From contig OX326960.1 of assembly GCA_946800325.1 (NCBI GenBank), positions 17,904,893-17,968,892 of the forward strand: a stretch of DNA of 64,000 nucleotides. The letters are read 5' to 3'. Both the position numbers and the translations under genes were made by a program. Under the pieces are notes generated by a model. It did no database searches and had not been told where the DNA came from. It worked only from the letters and a program-made list of their open reading frames with translations. The stretch comes from Luzula sylvatica (lineage: Eukaryota > Streptophyta > Magnoliopsida > Poales > Juncaceae). This document shows positions 46,115 to 59,272 of this stretch, piece after piece. Each line of letters begins with the position of its first letter. Positions within the stretch are counted from its first letter, which is position 1.

Positions 46115-47670
46115 CAACTTTGTTAAATATTTATAACTTTCCAAATTTTACCATAACATCATTATCTACTAATTAATATATTAATTAACATGACAACTTG
46201 GTGTTTTCCTTAAATATTTGATAAATTTGGAGATCTCCAAATATTATTAATTGGCCCATGAACATATTTTAACACGTCATACATAATGATACTTGGTTTT
46301 TTCATTTCTTTTTTTCTTTTTGGAAAAACGTGATATTGCAATACTCTGAATCATGTTATTTGCGGCGAAAAAAACACGACACACTTTTGAATAATGATTT
46401 CGCAATATTTTGAATCATGATTTGAACAGATACGTGATATTACAATATTTTGATTTTCGCACAATAAATGTGAGAATCAAGAAAAGCACAGGAGATCTTT
46501 ATAAACTGATATCACAATATTAATATAATTGAAGATTTTTTATGAACGTAAAAATGCAATGAATAATTATAGGGTATTTAGTATTATTCCAAGTTGTAAT
46601 ATTTTCTTGTATTACGATAGTGGTGATTACTGGACCAGTTCAGTTTATGTTTTTATCAGGCAACTACTGGAGATGATTTATCTATTATGTATAACCGTCA
46701 AGCTCTCCAGTTAAAGACCTCCTAGTATATTGGGCTGTTTTATTATTTACGTTTATTGAGCCTAGTTTATGTATTTGTTTTAGTTAAGAGTTAATCTCTA
46801 TTTGAAGAGCTGTAATCAAATTTCTAAATCAATGAAAATAAAAGATAAAATTCATTTCTAATCTCTTTCTATCATCTAAAATTACAAGATTGAAATCTAA
46901 CATATTATTATCATTTTATTATGCAAAAAGATTCTTGACCTAGCACTAAACCTCGACTATATAAAAGAATTAGCAAGAATTAGTGGTTATTGTATTTCTG
47001 GAATCATTCAATATTCTTTCTCTTTTTTTTTTTAATTAAATTGTTATTTTATTTTAACAAAATTTTATTATTTATTATAAGAAAATCACACACGCCAAAA
47101 AAATTATTTTTAGAAGAGTGTTACTATTCGATAAAATGTAACGAGTCCATACTGAAATATAAACATACTTGAATTGTAACTCGTGCTAGAACGATAACAC
47201 ATATATTTATGTTTAGAGATGAGAAGATTTATAATGACTAATTAATCAACATAGTATTGACTATTGATAAGAATCACCATTTTTACACGGATTTCGACTA
47301 ATTCGCTATAACTATTCCTTCACCCATTTACATTTGGACACGCCACATGTAATAAAAAGGAAAAATTATGCCTTCCCCCCTTCTACAAAATCATTATTGC
47401 ATCATGATGACATCACTATTCATAATTAGTTCATCATTAACAAAATTAATTAACAATTAATTCATAGTTATTAAAAGTTTAATACATAATTAAGATCTTT
47501 ATAGATTAAAGATTAATTAGGAATATCCATTTATTAATAAATATGATTTAATCGTTAATTGAGAATGAAGTAATTAGGGATTAATTATCTTGGAAATTGT
47601 ATCATGATTTTGGAGATGATATTGGAGAGCATAGTAGAAAACCTCTAACAAAAATTTCTAAAACCTCTTG
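46115..47670. other. AT-rich intergenic, nothing recognised
   Basis: Phrases cgtgatattgcaatac and acgtgatattacaatattttg (46328-46460) belong to the dispersed family. The remaining frames are short and unsupported. Confidence 0.45.
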
Positions 47671-47683
47671 GATGTGTATCATA

Positions 47684-48247
47684 CACTGTCGTGAAAAACG
47701 GTGAAAAACGGTGGAAAAACGGTGTTTCGGTGGAAAAACGTTCCGTTTTTTACAAGACGGTTTGAAAAAACGGTCAAACGTTTTTTTACCGTGTTTGACC
47801 GTTTTTTTTTGGAAAAAACGTTTTTCGGTTCGAAAAACGGCCGTTTTTCACAACAAAAAATTGAAATTTTGATTATTTACCCTTTTTTGTCCCATTTTTT
47901 TTTTCCAACCCAATAAAATTACAATTTTTTTTACTTACGGTTGTTCCGAATGATGTTAATGATTTTACTATTTAGTTTATGTTTGAATTTGAGTTTATAT
48001 TTTGATGTTACGCTTTGTTGGACATTCGTTTTGATGTTACGTTTATGTTAGATATTTGTTTTGATGTTATGTTTTATGTTGGATGCTGTTTATGTTATTT
48101 TTTTACTATTAAAAAATTACATAATTATATATTTTTTTGGTTTCATCTATAAATTTTAATTAAATTACTATCGATTTCGGTTGCCGTTTTTTCACCGTTT
48201 TACGGTAATCCGACCGTTCCGTACCGTTTTCGTATTTTACAACATTG
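47684..48247. mobile_element. hAT-like MITE, 564 bp, 8-bp target duplication
   Basis: The termini are CACTGTCGTGAAAAACGG and, in reverse complement, CAATGTTGTAAAATACGA. Subterminal gaaaaacggt / accgttttt motifs are densely repeated. The 8-bp duplication gtatcata lies at 47676-47683 and 48248-48255. The 71-codon frame within it is repeat-derived. Confidence 0.9.
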
Positions 48248-48299
48248 GTATCATATTAACTAAATAATTTTCTAATTATTTCATTTTTTTTGAGGAAAA

Positions 48300-48660
48300 T
48301 TGAGTTCATTCCTTGATCGTGTTTTATAAAAAAATATTTGCGTCCTCCATTACGGATCCGTTAAAGTCTCTTCTCTCTGACCGAATCCCCTGGCCGTATT
48401 ACTGGTGTGGGTATAGCTCAATCTCGTTATTGTTGTCCCTCCATTGTCGTACTAGTGGTAACCGCACCGATGGCGGTCGGTTTATTATCCACGAAGCTGT
48501 CCTAACAGAGATCAAGTGATTTGCCGAGTATTTCAGGTTCGGATCTGAGGGGGCTTCCAGCAGCCGATTTGAATAATATGTTTTTGTCTCGCACTCGTTT
48601 TCAGTGAGTTGTTCTTTTGCCTTTAGAATGTGAATAATTTGCATTGTCATGATTTTCTCT
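48300..48660. other. GC-richer fragment, possible gene remnant
   Basis: Overlapping frames on both strands (68 and 83 codons) cover this stretch. Composition suggests former coding or 5' UTR sequence, but no family is recognised. Confidence 0.25.
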
Positions 48661-48955
48661 AATATCTTACTTACGATCGAGTTTTCTTATTTACTGTTTC
48701 ACTGTACATGCCAAAAAAAAAATCGTATTGAATAGTCTTTTGCTTTCTTTTACTATCATTTATATGTTAAAAAAAAGATAGTTCGTCACACCATATAAAT
48801 GGTATCTCCTAACTTGCATGAACTGAAACGGATGCACAATCAATCACACTATAAGGTAGTCTAACACGTACAATTGATCTTAATAATACAATTTATAAGT
48901 ATTTTCTTAATTTTCAGAGTCCCACGGTCACGTCATCAGATTAGTTTTAATTATT

Positions 48956-49969
48956 GGGAAATTTTTAAAAAACCCCCTATCTTTTCTTGATATTTTAAAA
49001 AACCCCCTAACTTCTTTGAATCTCCAAAAAACCCCCTATTCCAAACTTCTCTTTGTAAAGACCCCCCTACCATTAACTTTGAGATTTTAAATTTTGTTAA
49101 TTCCCATTTTACCCTTACATATTTTTTCTTTAAACTAATTAAATACTAAGTGTTATATTTTCTTAATTATCAAATTATCTTCCAAGCAATTTATTTTTGG
49201 AAAATTTTCAAAAAATCCCCTAACTTTTTTCAATATTCGAAAAAGCCCTCACTTTTGAGAAACTCCAAAAACCCTGTAAAAACAAACTTTTCTTTCAAAA
49301 AACTCCCTATAGGTGTTAAAGTTAACTCTTTTGCGGGGAAAATTTTATTTGGACCAAAATACCCCTCTAATTTTATAAAATACAATTTTTCTTAATAATG
49401 TTTAGTATTTTTTATTTTAAAATTAACACTATTATGTTTGAATTTCAGAGCTAGCACTTTCGCTAAATAGTCGGTCAAATTTTTTTTACTTTCGTTAGAC
49501 AGATTGGCGAAAGTGATTAAATACGATTTAATTTTATCCTATAACAAGTGTATGTATCGGCAAAAAAATCTGATTCTAAATAGATGATCTAATGTATTAT
49601 TCATATAAAAGTAAATTCATTTGTTATTATTTATACTTTTATTATTTGTTAGTCGTTAAATAAATTATAGGTCAAACGATGTATGATTTTGCAAATATAT
49701 AAACTGATATATAATTATAGGACTTAATATATAATTAATTGATTATGAAATTTTTATGAATTTTTAAATTAAAAAAATACTAAAGGTTATTAGCAAAAAT
49801 GCATTTTATAAAACTAGAGGGGTATTTTGGTCCCAAAAAAAAAAATTAACACCTCAAGGGGGTTTTTTGAAAGAAAATTTTTCTTTTAGGGGGTTTTTTG
49901 GAGTTTCTCAAAAGTGAGGGGGTTTTTTAGAATATTGAAAAAAGTTAGGGGGTTTTTTAAAAATTTCCC
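48956..49969. mobile_element. Mutator-like element, 1014 bp, 9-bp target duplication
   Basis: The ends are GGGAAATTTTTAAAAAACCC in both orientations. The 9-bp duplication ttaattatt lies at 48947-48955 and 49970-49978. The left side holds the terminal sequence twice: the outer copy 48956-49080 and an inner copy from 49198 that matches the right TIR (49800-49969) better, including accaaaatacccctct. This suggests insertion or partial duplication within the element. No ORF is supported. Confidence 0.85.
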
Positions 49970-50029
49970 TTAATTATTTATGCATTATGCATTATGCATT
50001 GAATCTAATCTCTTGTCTAAACAAAGACA

Positions 50030-50270
50030 CATCTCAAACCCTCATTCACCCAGTCACACACACCCCTTACTCACCGTAACCAGTCACACCCCCTTACTTA
50101 CTCTGTCACCCTCACTCACGTTCCCGAGTCATGTTTAAAAATAAACACTCACTCACTCACCCACTTTCATTTTCTTTTTCTTAGTATTTTTCTCTCTCAC
50201 GGACACGTCTCTATATCTTGCCTGACCGATGTGCAGAGCGGTGGAGGTGGTGTTTTCCGGTTAACATGGT
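50030..50270. other. CT-rich leader-like stretch
   Basis: Many cactcac/ctcaccc phrases (50040-50165) resemble a plant 5' UTR. No coding frame follows. Confidence 0.3.
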
Positions 50271-50279
50271 GCGGTTCCG

Positions 50280-51080
50280 CCTTTTTGTACTCGATGTTTG
50301 AGATGATTCCGAAGCTACATGTACGAAAATAGTGAAGCAGAAGCTATTATATTTTTGAGAGGAACTGGATTCTTACAAGTCTTGTGATGATGCCCATATA
50401 ATCCACATTGAATTACATCATATGCTTTCATTCTATTTAAAAGAATAAGTATGATATTTTATGTTTTTAGGAGGGTAAATATGTACGTGGTAAAATACTA
50501 ATTTTAAAGGTTGACCATTAGTTTTAATGAAAAAATTGAATGATTTCAAATTTTTGGGTGAATATAATATTTTAGATTTATGAAATGGTAAATATGATAT
50601 TTTAACTTTAAAAAGAATAAATATGTAATTCTAAATTTAAGAAAAGATAAATATGAAATCCCCCCTTAATATTATTATTATTATTATTATTTTTAACCAA
50701 TATCACACATCTAAAAAGATAAAATAAACAAATATATAATACACTTAAAAAAAAAAAGCTATATTATATATTTATGTTAATATTGTATTTCACCAAAATA
50801 TACAACACACAACTAGGGATCGTTATATCATGCAGTTCTAAATGTATCATGCATTTAAAGTGTCTGGGATACCTTAAAAAAATCATGCATAATAAATGTA
50901 TATCATGCACTTAAAAAATATTCATAATGTATAAATCAAACATATATTATTTTTATAAAAAAAATATATCAAACATAAAAAATTACTACAACTAAATGTA
51001 TATAAGCACATGTATCTAAACAAGTATATATTTTAGAAGGTTAACTAAAAAAATGATACGTCAAACAGTATATTGTAGTT
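50280..51080. repeat. Segmental duplication, copy 2
   Basis: It is collinear with 42240-43035 with small indels, including an extra agtgaagcagaagctatt near 50330. Confidence 0.8.
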
Positions 51081-51169
51081 ACAAAATAAATATTTAGAAA
51101 AAGACTGTAACGAGGTACCATCTAGTTTATAATTTTCTATTTTAATGACTCTCGAACAACATTCGTCAT

Positions 51170-51470
51170 AGGCCTCCGAAATTTAATAACCGGCCTGATT
51201 GAAGGTGGCCTGAAGCAGTTGATCTGACCTGAATCAGATCAGAACCGTCATATTAGACACGTTGCCACCTAAACCGGCAAGTTCCGAGCTCCAACCTGAT
51301 TTTGCTGACCAGATTATACCCGGAGAAGCGTCCCTATCGTCGACGGCAAGCCAAGGTTTCGTAACATTTACTCCCATACCTCAAATAATTATGGTTTTTG
51401 ATTTACTTCCGTGCCTCAAATCAGTCAAATTTTTTGTTATCATACATTCTTGGATAGGCTTATCCTCTTG
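51170..51470. other. Coding-like block shared with 43980 and 52980 (inverted)
   Basis: The plus strand has an open stretch of 99 codons from 51262 whose first 30 residues (Ser/Pro-rich, LQPDFADQIIPGEASLSS) look coding-like. The rest matches repeated intergenic sequence. The related text at 52970-52990 (gttggagctcggg, minus strand) shows that this fragment exists in at least two copies. The source gene is unknown. Confidence 0.3.
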
Positions 51471-52429
51471 GATGATATTATGTACGAATTCATCCATCAG
51501 TCTGGTACATACATTCTTACAATATATTTATTTATTTATTTTGAGTTATATGATTTTTTGAAATTTAAATCACTCAAATTTTTTATTGTTCAAATCAGGC
51601 ACTCCCATCTTTTGATTCTTCTTTGTTATCATCAATTTCATTTATGTTATCATAATATCATCACATATCAAAATTTAATTTGTCATTTTCCTATTAAGAA
51701 TATAAAATATAACTAAAGAGAATGAATTAATGAATGAATTATTGGACAAGAAAATGAACAACACATTTTAAGCCATTAATCAAACCATGATAAACGATTA
51801 TGATTAACATAACTTCGTACTACTTCATCATCCAAGCATTTCTAACCATTGATAAAAAATTGTGTTTAAAGTTTTGTCGAATTTTTTGTCTATGAATCCG
51901 GTTCGTATTTGAAAATAGCCATACAATATTTTCAGAGGTGGATGTTTGGTCCGAGATGACCTGGAAGGAAGAGAGATATGAACAATTTGGCTTAATCTAA
52001 TAATTATCGTCTTTAGTTAGTAATGTTCGAACTTCGGGTCGTAAATCTAATGCCCTACAAGAGAATTGAAACGTTGAAAGTAAAAAAAATATATAATTTT
52101 GCAATTTTCTGGTAATGTGAACAGAAAAGTTAATTAGGGTAAATTTGAGAAAGAATGATCTTTGAGAGAATAAATATGATATTTGTATTTTTTGAAGAAT
52201 AAATTTGTTAATTCGGATTTTCTGGAGGATATACCAGATCTTGTTCCATTTTTTTTAATGTCTCATATTCGATATTAATTAGAAACCACATAAAAAACTA
52301 ATTATTTGTAAATAATTTAAGTTAACAATCATAAAAGTATGTTTAATATAATAATTAAAATTATGTTTAATATAATAATTGAACTAAAATTTTGTAAAAA
52401 AAACATATTGAAGAAGTATTTTTGTCTTA

Positions 52430-53000
52430 AATAATGTGAAATTGATGAAATGTTGTGGGTTTCGAAGGAATTAAAAATGAGTTGACTTTAAAAAAATATC
52501 AGGAAAGTTAGTTTGTTTTTAGAAAATTTCCCCATGGATATGTTGGAGCATGATAATACATTTATGTTATTTTAAAAATGTCAAGGTATATACTTCCATA
52601 ATGATAAGCAACTGCATAAATAGACTCCTGCAAAAAAAAAATTTGGGAACACCGTGAGAATTAAAAAATAATTGTTACCTTCAAATTTGAGCATTATTAA
52701 AATAACTCAAAATTTGAGCACACATAAAAATTGTGATTGTGAATTGAGTAAAGCAGTTGTTTCATTATATTTGCATGCTCTTCATTATTTAACTATAAGA
52801 AGAGACCAAATCGCATAAAACCACCAGAATTCTGATTCTGAAGTTCAATCAAAATAACACAATATATCTCTTGAAAACAACTAAAGGACTATTCTGAGGC
52901 ATTGGAGTAAATCAAAATCATAATTATTTGAGGTACTGTAATAAATATATATTGTCAGAAAAATCAGGTTGGAGCTCGGGACTTGCCAGTATAGGGGGCA
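52430..53000. repeat. Inverted copy of the 44.0-44.5-kb module
   Basis: In reverse complement it follows 44005-44480 (for example gaattctggtggtttt, gagcatgcaaatat, tgtattatcatgctcc, gaaattttctaaaa). Confidence 0.72.
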
Positions 53001-53599
53001 ACGTCTTTGATATAATGGCTCCGGTCTGATTCTGGTCAAATCAGTTGCTTCAGGCAATCTCCGATCCGAATAACAAACGCCCAGCTAATCATTTGATCCC
53101 CATGAAAATCACCGTTGCGGAGATCAAATCGACAGTTATGGATGTAGTTATGATAATATTTGAAGTATTATATAATTATATTTCACTATGTTATATTTGT
53201 GATTTTTTGTAATAACATTTATTATCCATCAAATTTTTATTTGTTCCGACTTTGTTATTTAATAAGTATTCTTTTAATTGTTCTTGTGTTATCATTAAAG
53301 TTATGAAGTACTCAAACAAAATCGCTTCGATAAATTTTAATCATTAAAAGTTTAATTATACAAATTAGTTACTAGAATTATAAAATCATCATGATGCCAG
53401 TTAGCTTTTGAATTATCTAAATTTTAATACGTATTCGCTTAACTTTCTTTTGACCCGTGTTATTTAACAAAAACCATGGTAATAGTTCATCTCATAATCC
53501 GTTACAAAATATATATAGTTGGTAGTAAATCGAAAAAATGGACACCATCTCGTGTTGAGCAAAAAGGTGAAAAAAATGGCCAATTTTTATATGAGCCCA

Positions 53600-53885
53600 T
53601 TTACTACGCTCGTCCGGAAATTCCTTCGCTATCCTCTATAGCACCGATTGGGTCACAAACCATCCAAACTTCCTGTATGGGTCACAAACCAAATTGAAAA
53701 CCTCATACGAACATTCCTATGGTCGGGCCAAGAATTAGCCAAAAACGAGAATTTTTTTGATAAACTGGCAAACGATTTGCCTTCCAAGAAAATATGGAGG
53801 ATTAAGAATTCCACATGTCCTGACAATGAATGACATTCTATTACAAAAATTTCTATGAAAATTTGACAAGGAAAATGGAGTTTAT
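53600..53885 (+). mobile_element. L1-type LINE fragment (RT thumb region)
   Basis: At 53663-53750 the plus strand reads LPVWVTNQIENLIRTFLWSG. After a frame change it continues CLPRKYGGLRIPHVLTMN with an in-frame TGA where Trp is expected. This is the standard plant L1 ORF2 block after the RT palm. It is too short and broken to be active. Confidence 0.72.
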
Positions 53886-53889
53886 TCCT

Positions 53890-55220
53890 TTGAGTAATGC
53901 TTTAATACACCAAATTTTTTTGGACCATCCAATCCGTACAATTTATGGTCAGGATTAATCATGTAAATCTTGAACATAGGCTTGAAAATAGGGATGAGCA
54001 GGTAAATTTTTCTTTCAGCCTGTTGCAAAATTATTATAGCCGGTAACCCTGTAATTAATTAAGGGTAAATATGTAATATCATTGAGTAAGAACTCTAAAT
54101 CCTAGACCCGGCATTTAATTGTCTTATCAGATCCTTTCCATTTGTTTATCATAAACAGCTAATATCATTTAGTAATATCATGTCTATAATGGAGACGAAT
54201 CATATCTGCAATGCGCACTCGGTCTCATCAATTAATTGCCAAGAAAAAGGAAATTTAAGTGGAAAATAATACACGTCTCCTATGCACACATTTTGGTTTG
54301 AAACTAGATACAAATCTCATCGTGACATAAACTAACATAGTAATTGTCTAATTGATACTAATTAGATATATTATTAATCTTATCGTGACATAAATAAAAA
54401 AGAGATGTATTCCTAATTACATGTATTATCATTGCAATTAAACAATTCGAAAATAAATAAATATAACTTATCTCTTAAAAATTTCAAATATCTGTTAATA
54501 CAAAAAATTCAAATATCTATTTCATTTTTTTATATTCATAATTTTTTTATTAAAAAATTTGACTTTGCTTTTGAGATTTTGTATTTACAATTTGTAATGT
54601 TACTATACCAATTAAACAATGCAAATTTATCATTCTGAACTCAACATAATAATTTTGTTTAAATATATTTTGCATTGTTAATATATATTTTTCACTATCA
54701 ATTCATTGATCTTATTGTTAATATATACATTTTCGTGTCAATGAATTATTTGTTGGGTTAAGAATTCCTGACGATAGATACTAACATACTATTTTCAATA
54801 TTAATACAGGCCTCTTGCTATATTCAAAATTATATACTAAAATATATGATAAATTCAAAATAATATAGTGTTGGACATGTAAGAAATTGTTATGAATAAA
54901 AGTATATATTTGAATTATATTGACTGGCAAAAAGGTTTATACGAGTCAAAATAATTTGAATCTAGTTTGTTACTTATTTAGTATATCGTATGTACTCTCT
55001 TACATTTTTTTACTTGTATGCCGGTTTATTTTTTAATTTAGCATATTTTTTATTTATTTTTACATGTCGATCGTAGATTTCTTTGTCAAGAATATATGTT
55101 TTATCATCATATTTTTTTCCATATCTTAGTATTAATGTATGTATTAATGTATGTGTAAACTTGACAAATACGAAAATATTTATATTGACATTACAAGTAT
55201 AAACTTGACAAATATTGATA
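53890..55220. other. AT-rich intergenic, nothing recognised
   Basis: The small frame at 54432-54638 has no similarity. An atgtattaatgtatg doublet lies near 55137. Confidence 0.45.
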
Positions 55221-55812
55221 TACTAGGAAAATACCCGCGCTTCGCTGCGGATATAATAATGTAGTTTTTATATATTTTTATTAAAATATTTGGACAGTTT
55301 AACCGGTTTGTGTATATTCACATGATTTAATGTTTAGTATTATCTTTTATAGTTATGGAAGAGATTGTTGTCATTAATAAAATATGAGACAAACATTTGG
55401 AAATATGAGATGAGATATTAGAGTATTTCAATATAATTATGTGGACAAGATATGAGACACAAATCAAATTGAAATTTCATATTTATAATTTGAAATATTA
55501 TATTTACAGTTACATATTTAAGGTTGTAAAATGAGTTGTAACATACATATCATCATAGATGAATATAACCAGTAAATGAAGTAACTAAAATTGTCAAATC
55601 TAAACTGAAAATATGTCATCTTACATAAATACAATAAATATATCATATTATTCCTTCGACAAATACACATTCTTTAATAGTCTGATTGAATATCCTTATT
55701 TATCATAAAAATAAGCGAATTGTTTAATAGTCTTATTATTTAATAATATTGTTGAATAGTCTGATTATATAATTATTCTTAAAGTAGTAGTTAACTTGGC
55801 ACTTCATCATCT

Positions 55813-55925
55813 TTAACACTTTTTGGCTGCCTTTGATTTATTTTTGCCACCATTTTTTGGGACTTCCATGTTACCCTTTGCATGCTTGTTTCGGTGAGTT
55901 TGTGCATCTTCCTTCATAACCCTAT
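55813..55925 (-). pseudogene. Lysine-rich C-terminal exon remnant in Helitron H3
   Basis: A minus-strand open stretch reads KEDAQTHRNKHAKGNM and then a Lys/Gly/Asn-rich tail ending in TAA. Such basic tails close replication-protein-A-like ORFs in plant Helitrons, but the OB-fold itself is not visible, so the assignment is tentative. Confidence 0.35.
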
Positions 55926-56067
55926 TTGATATGAATAACATATTTGTCTTAGTATTGATCAAAGTGCTAATATGAAGAATGGAAATACCTTTTTAAAAAT
56001 AATGAAATTGTTATCATTTACACTTTTTAATGTTATTTGTACGATATATGTAAATGCAAACATGGAA

Positions 56068-56549
56068 TTAAATCGCCTTATATTTGTACGATATATTTTT
56101 TATAAACGTCAACAATGAAAGTAGATATTGAGGAGGAGTTTGTACAAAGGGAAGGTCAACTCTTCCTCCACGACAACATAAAGAGAATAAAGGTGTATTA
56201 CACTTATATTCGGGTGACTCTCTTAACCAGAACATGGCACCACAATGTATGCACTTATATTCGGGTGCACCGAAATTCAAAGGAGCAAGACAAGTTCCTA
56301 TAGCCATAATTATGATAGTCTATATTATAATCATAGATAAATGAAGAATATAAATAAAGGATTTATGTGCTTACTTCTAACACGTTTTGAATAACGTGAA
56401 GATGAAGCAGAAGAATAAATATCATATTGCAACTCTTGTTCTCGGATGCGTCGTCTTCTAGATAGAAAGTTCTTTCTATTAAGTCTATTAACTTTGCAAA
56501 TAGCCAGTGGAGTCATGGATGAAGAAGCTGGCAAATACAAATAAATCAT
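56068..56549 (-). pseudogene. Helitron Rep/helicase N-terminal remnant
   Basis: Minus-strand exon 56068-56307 encodes FGAPEYKCIHCGAMFW followed by a CC pair and a GGRVDLP…PP..L..LL stretch. This is the zinc-finger-like region that precedes the Rep domain in plant Helitron helicases (YxCxxCGAxxW … CC..GKV.LP). A preceding open stretch 56331-56549 is Arg/Ser-rich, as in the N-terminus of such proteins. The HUH Rep motifs and the helicase domain are absent, so the element is a deletion derivative. Confidence 0.68.
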
Positions 56550-56559
56550 ATTATTAAAT

Positions 56560-58910
56560 ATTTTTAATAAAAATGAGAGTGATTAAAATGATTAAATGAC
56601 TATTTTAATATCCATAAATGCAAATATTATTAAATATTGATGACAAATCAAATAAATTTTAATAATGAAGTTATACTTTGAGTTTTCAGTACTTGAGTTT
56701 AGACGATAGACATCAAATATCTAACACAACAATTTTGGTAAAATTTTACATTCTATTGTCCATAAGAAATACATGTTTATATTGCTACAATATTATGATC
56801 ATATTATTTCATTTCGATCTAAGATAATCTGATGGTTGGTTCATTTAATTTTTTTGTTTATTTCGCATGCTATATGTCAAAGAAGAAAAAATATGCAACA
56901 AATTTTTTTTTTTTTTTTTGAGGTTATACGATTAGGAGTAGAAAACATATATGGCAACTATATATATCAAATCAATTTTCAACATAAATTTATTCTATTT
57001 GATATCATTTTGGACGAATTAAAGATCATATTTGGTATTGATCTTAGATACCAAATAATTTGATTATTTGGTAATTTAATGAACATTAGATAACATACAC
57101 CAAAGAATGACGTACATAGGTATAGCAGCACACTCATAATTTGATTATATATATAGAACCATCAAATCAAAATAATTAACGTCTGAACAGTATGAAATAT
57201 TGTCGTGGTACAACATAAAACTAAAAAATTGGCAATTTAATGAACAAACAATTATATTATATCATTATAATAGTATTTTTTTACACACCAAAAGCAATTA
57301 GCATTAAACATTATACATTAAATCATAAAAGGTGGCTTTTATCCATTGGCAAAACTTGTAAAAAGACATGCTTATATGACAATATTATTTAGATCCATTC
57401 TTTTTATTTAAACCCCAACATATCATGTATATTTTCACAGACCTAGGTCTATACTTTGAATAGGTATATATGATATTTTAATAAGTGAATGGGCTATATG
57501 TTTATTAATTTCACGACTTTTTTACCTTTTTTTTTTTCATACATGAATATATTTTTAATATCAGCAATTTCTATAACAAAATCATACATAAAAAAAGAAA
57601 TTCCTTAAAAAAACAAACAATCATCATTAATCAAAAACAAAATTCTTATCGCAATTGCTCCTAGAAATTAAAATTTGCTAAATTCCATGATAATATATCA
57701 CATTCCTAGAAACAAACAATGAACAATGTGATTGCATTTTTTATTTTTTCTGAACAACATATTAACAGGTGGTTTCATGGTGTCTTCATTGAATAGAAAC
57801 TGAGAACGAAATTAAAAAGGGAATTTTTGACAAGATATTTAAATATTAATTAAATACCAGTTCAAGAAGATGATTCCTCTAATTGCGAGCTCCTAGTTTG
57901 TTTCTCTCTAATCAGTACTCAAAATTACATACTTTTCATTTTCTCCATGTAAAAAGTAAGTTATTACAATAAAAAGTAATACATATTAAATTTAATACCA
58001 CTTCAATCTCTAATGCAAAATCAAATGCATTAATCTGTTTAAGTAAACAAAAGTACATTATTCACATTGAAACAACAAATAATAGTTTAAATATACAAAA
58101 GTGCAAGATAAAAATAAATCTGTTTTATATCATGAATAATATCAATCAAAGGTGTGTAATATGGTTTAATAAATGTATGCTATGTAACTTCTCAATTCTA
58201 GCAAAATTTTGCAATTAAACACTAAACATGTTACATTGTTTTATATTTCAGTATTTGAAAAAATTTGATTCAATAAAACTCTATTCTGTTTATGGTTCAT
58301 GACAGGCTTACAAATATGCATCAATAAATTTATCATTATTTTAATAATATATGTACTTATACATTTTTGCAGGGTCAATTATTTTTCAGAATTTTTTACT
58401 TTAGTGCATAACAAATATGGGCTTCATGTCATCTCAACAAATTTTAGTGAAATTTCAAGGTTTTTATGTATCTTATTTTTTTAAAGTTATTATTGCTGTA
58501 TATTTGTCATTGTATATTGCATAGAAATTGTTTCATAATCAGGAAAAAACTGCATAATTATCAAGTTGCAGGAGTATATTCGAATTTATATGAGAAAAAT
58601 ATAAAAAACATTACTATTATTTAAGATACAAATCTCAAGATAAAACTTGTTTCAAAATGTCATTCCATTCCACAATATAAAAATATCATAAATACCCCAA
58701 TCAAAATGAAGGCACATACTAAAACATAAGAAATACTGAAAGAGGTATATGTGTTTTTAATTCTAGTAAAATACCATAGCTTAATGTTTTTTATTCAGGA
58801 AATAATACCATATTAAAATCAATATAATAATATTCACAAATAAAAAAAAAATGAAAAAAATGCAATAATATTTTAAACACTAAAGAATGAATGGTAAAGA
58901 AATACATGAG
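56560..58910. other. AT-rich region, possibly interior of Helitron H3, no gene
   Basis: Frames are all short and AT-driven. Poly-A/T runs occur near 56907 and 57528. No repeat structure or RNA was recognised. Confidence 0.4.
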
Positions 58911-58919
58911 ATATGATTG

Positions 58920-59215
58920 AATACCTGCGTATTGATTTTGGTCTTCCAATCTTGAAATATGAAAAAAAATCTCTGAGAATTCCCGTTTCCCTGTTTTTAC
59001 AAATTTTTTTAAGCCGTCTACATCACAACAAAATAAAGATAAATAATGAATTCAAGTATAAATCATTAATACAAAATAAATAAAGATATGGTTAATACCT
59101 ATGAAAGTTGTTGACTATTCGAATCTTCAAAATATGAAGAAACTTCTTAGAGTAATTTTGTCAAACACCTTATGATCACGACTCTTTCATTTCAATTTAT
59201 GATAGCCTATTCAAT
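58920..59215 (-). pseudogene. Two exon-like segments of unknown origin
   Basis: Minus-strand 58923-59030 is open (GLKKFVKTGKREFSEIFF..) and ends in a GTATTC donor. Minus-strand 59098-59210 has an acceptor-like TTGAATAG and a GTATTAAC donor, and shares ataaggtgtttgacaaaatta with the 255-bp repeats that follow. They may be diverged exon copies of one gene. Confidence 0.3.
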
Positions 59216-59272
59216 TAAATGGGGAAAAAAAAAAACAATATGTCACTGAATTAATAAAGGGTTTTGTTTATA

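Larger units (their letters stand above)
55224..56560 (-). mobile_element. Helitron H3: 3' terminus and deleted coding part (5' end undefined)
   Basis: On the minus strand the end reads CCGCAGCGAAGCGCGGGTAT, then TTTCCTAG and a T: a GC hairpin plus CTAG, the Helitron 3' signature. Coding remnants upstream on the same strand are given separately. The 5' end may lie as far as 60 kb, but no TC start was found. Confidence 0.75.

Noticed and set aside
56836..57063. Plus-strand 75-codon frame in AT-rich DNA
   Set aside because: Composition is that of the surrounding AT-rich DNA, with a poly-Phe run, no splice support and no similarity.
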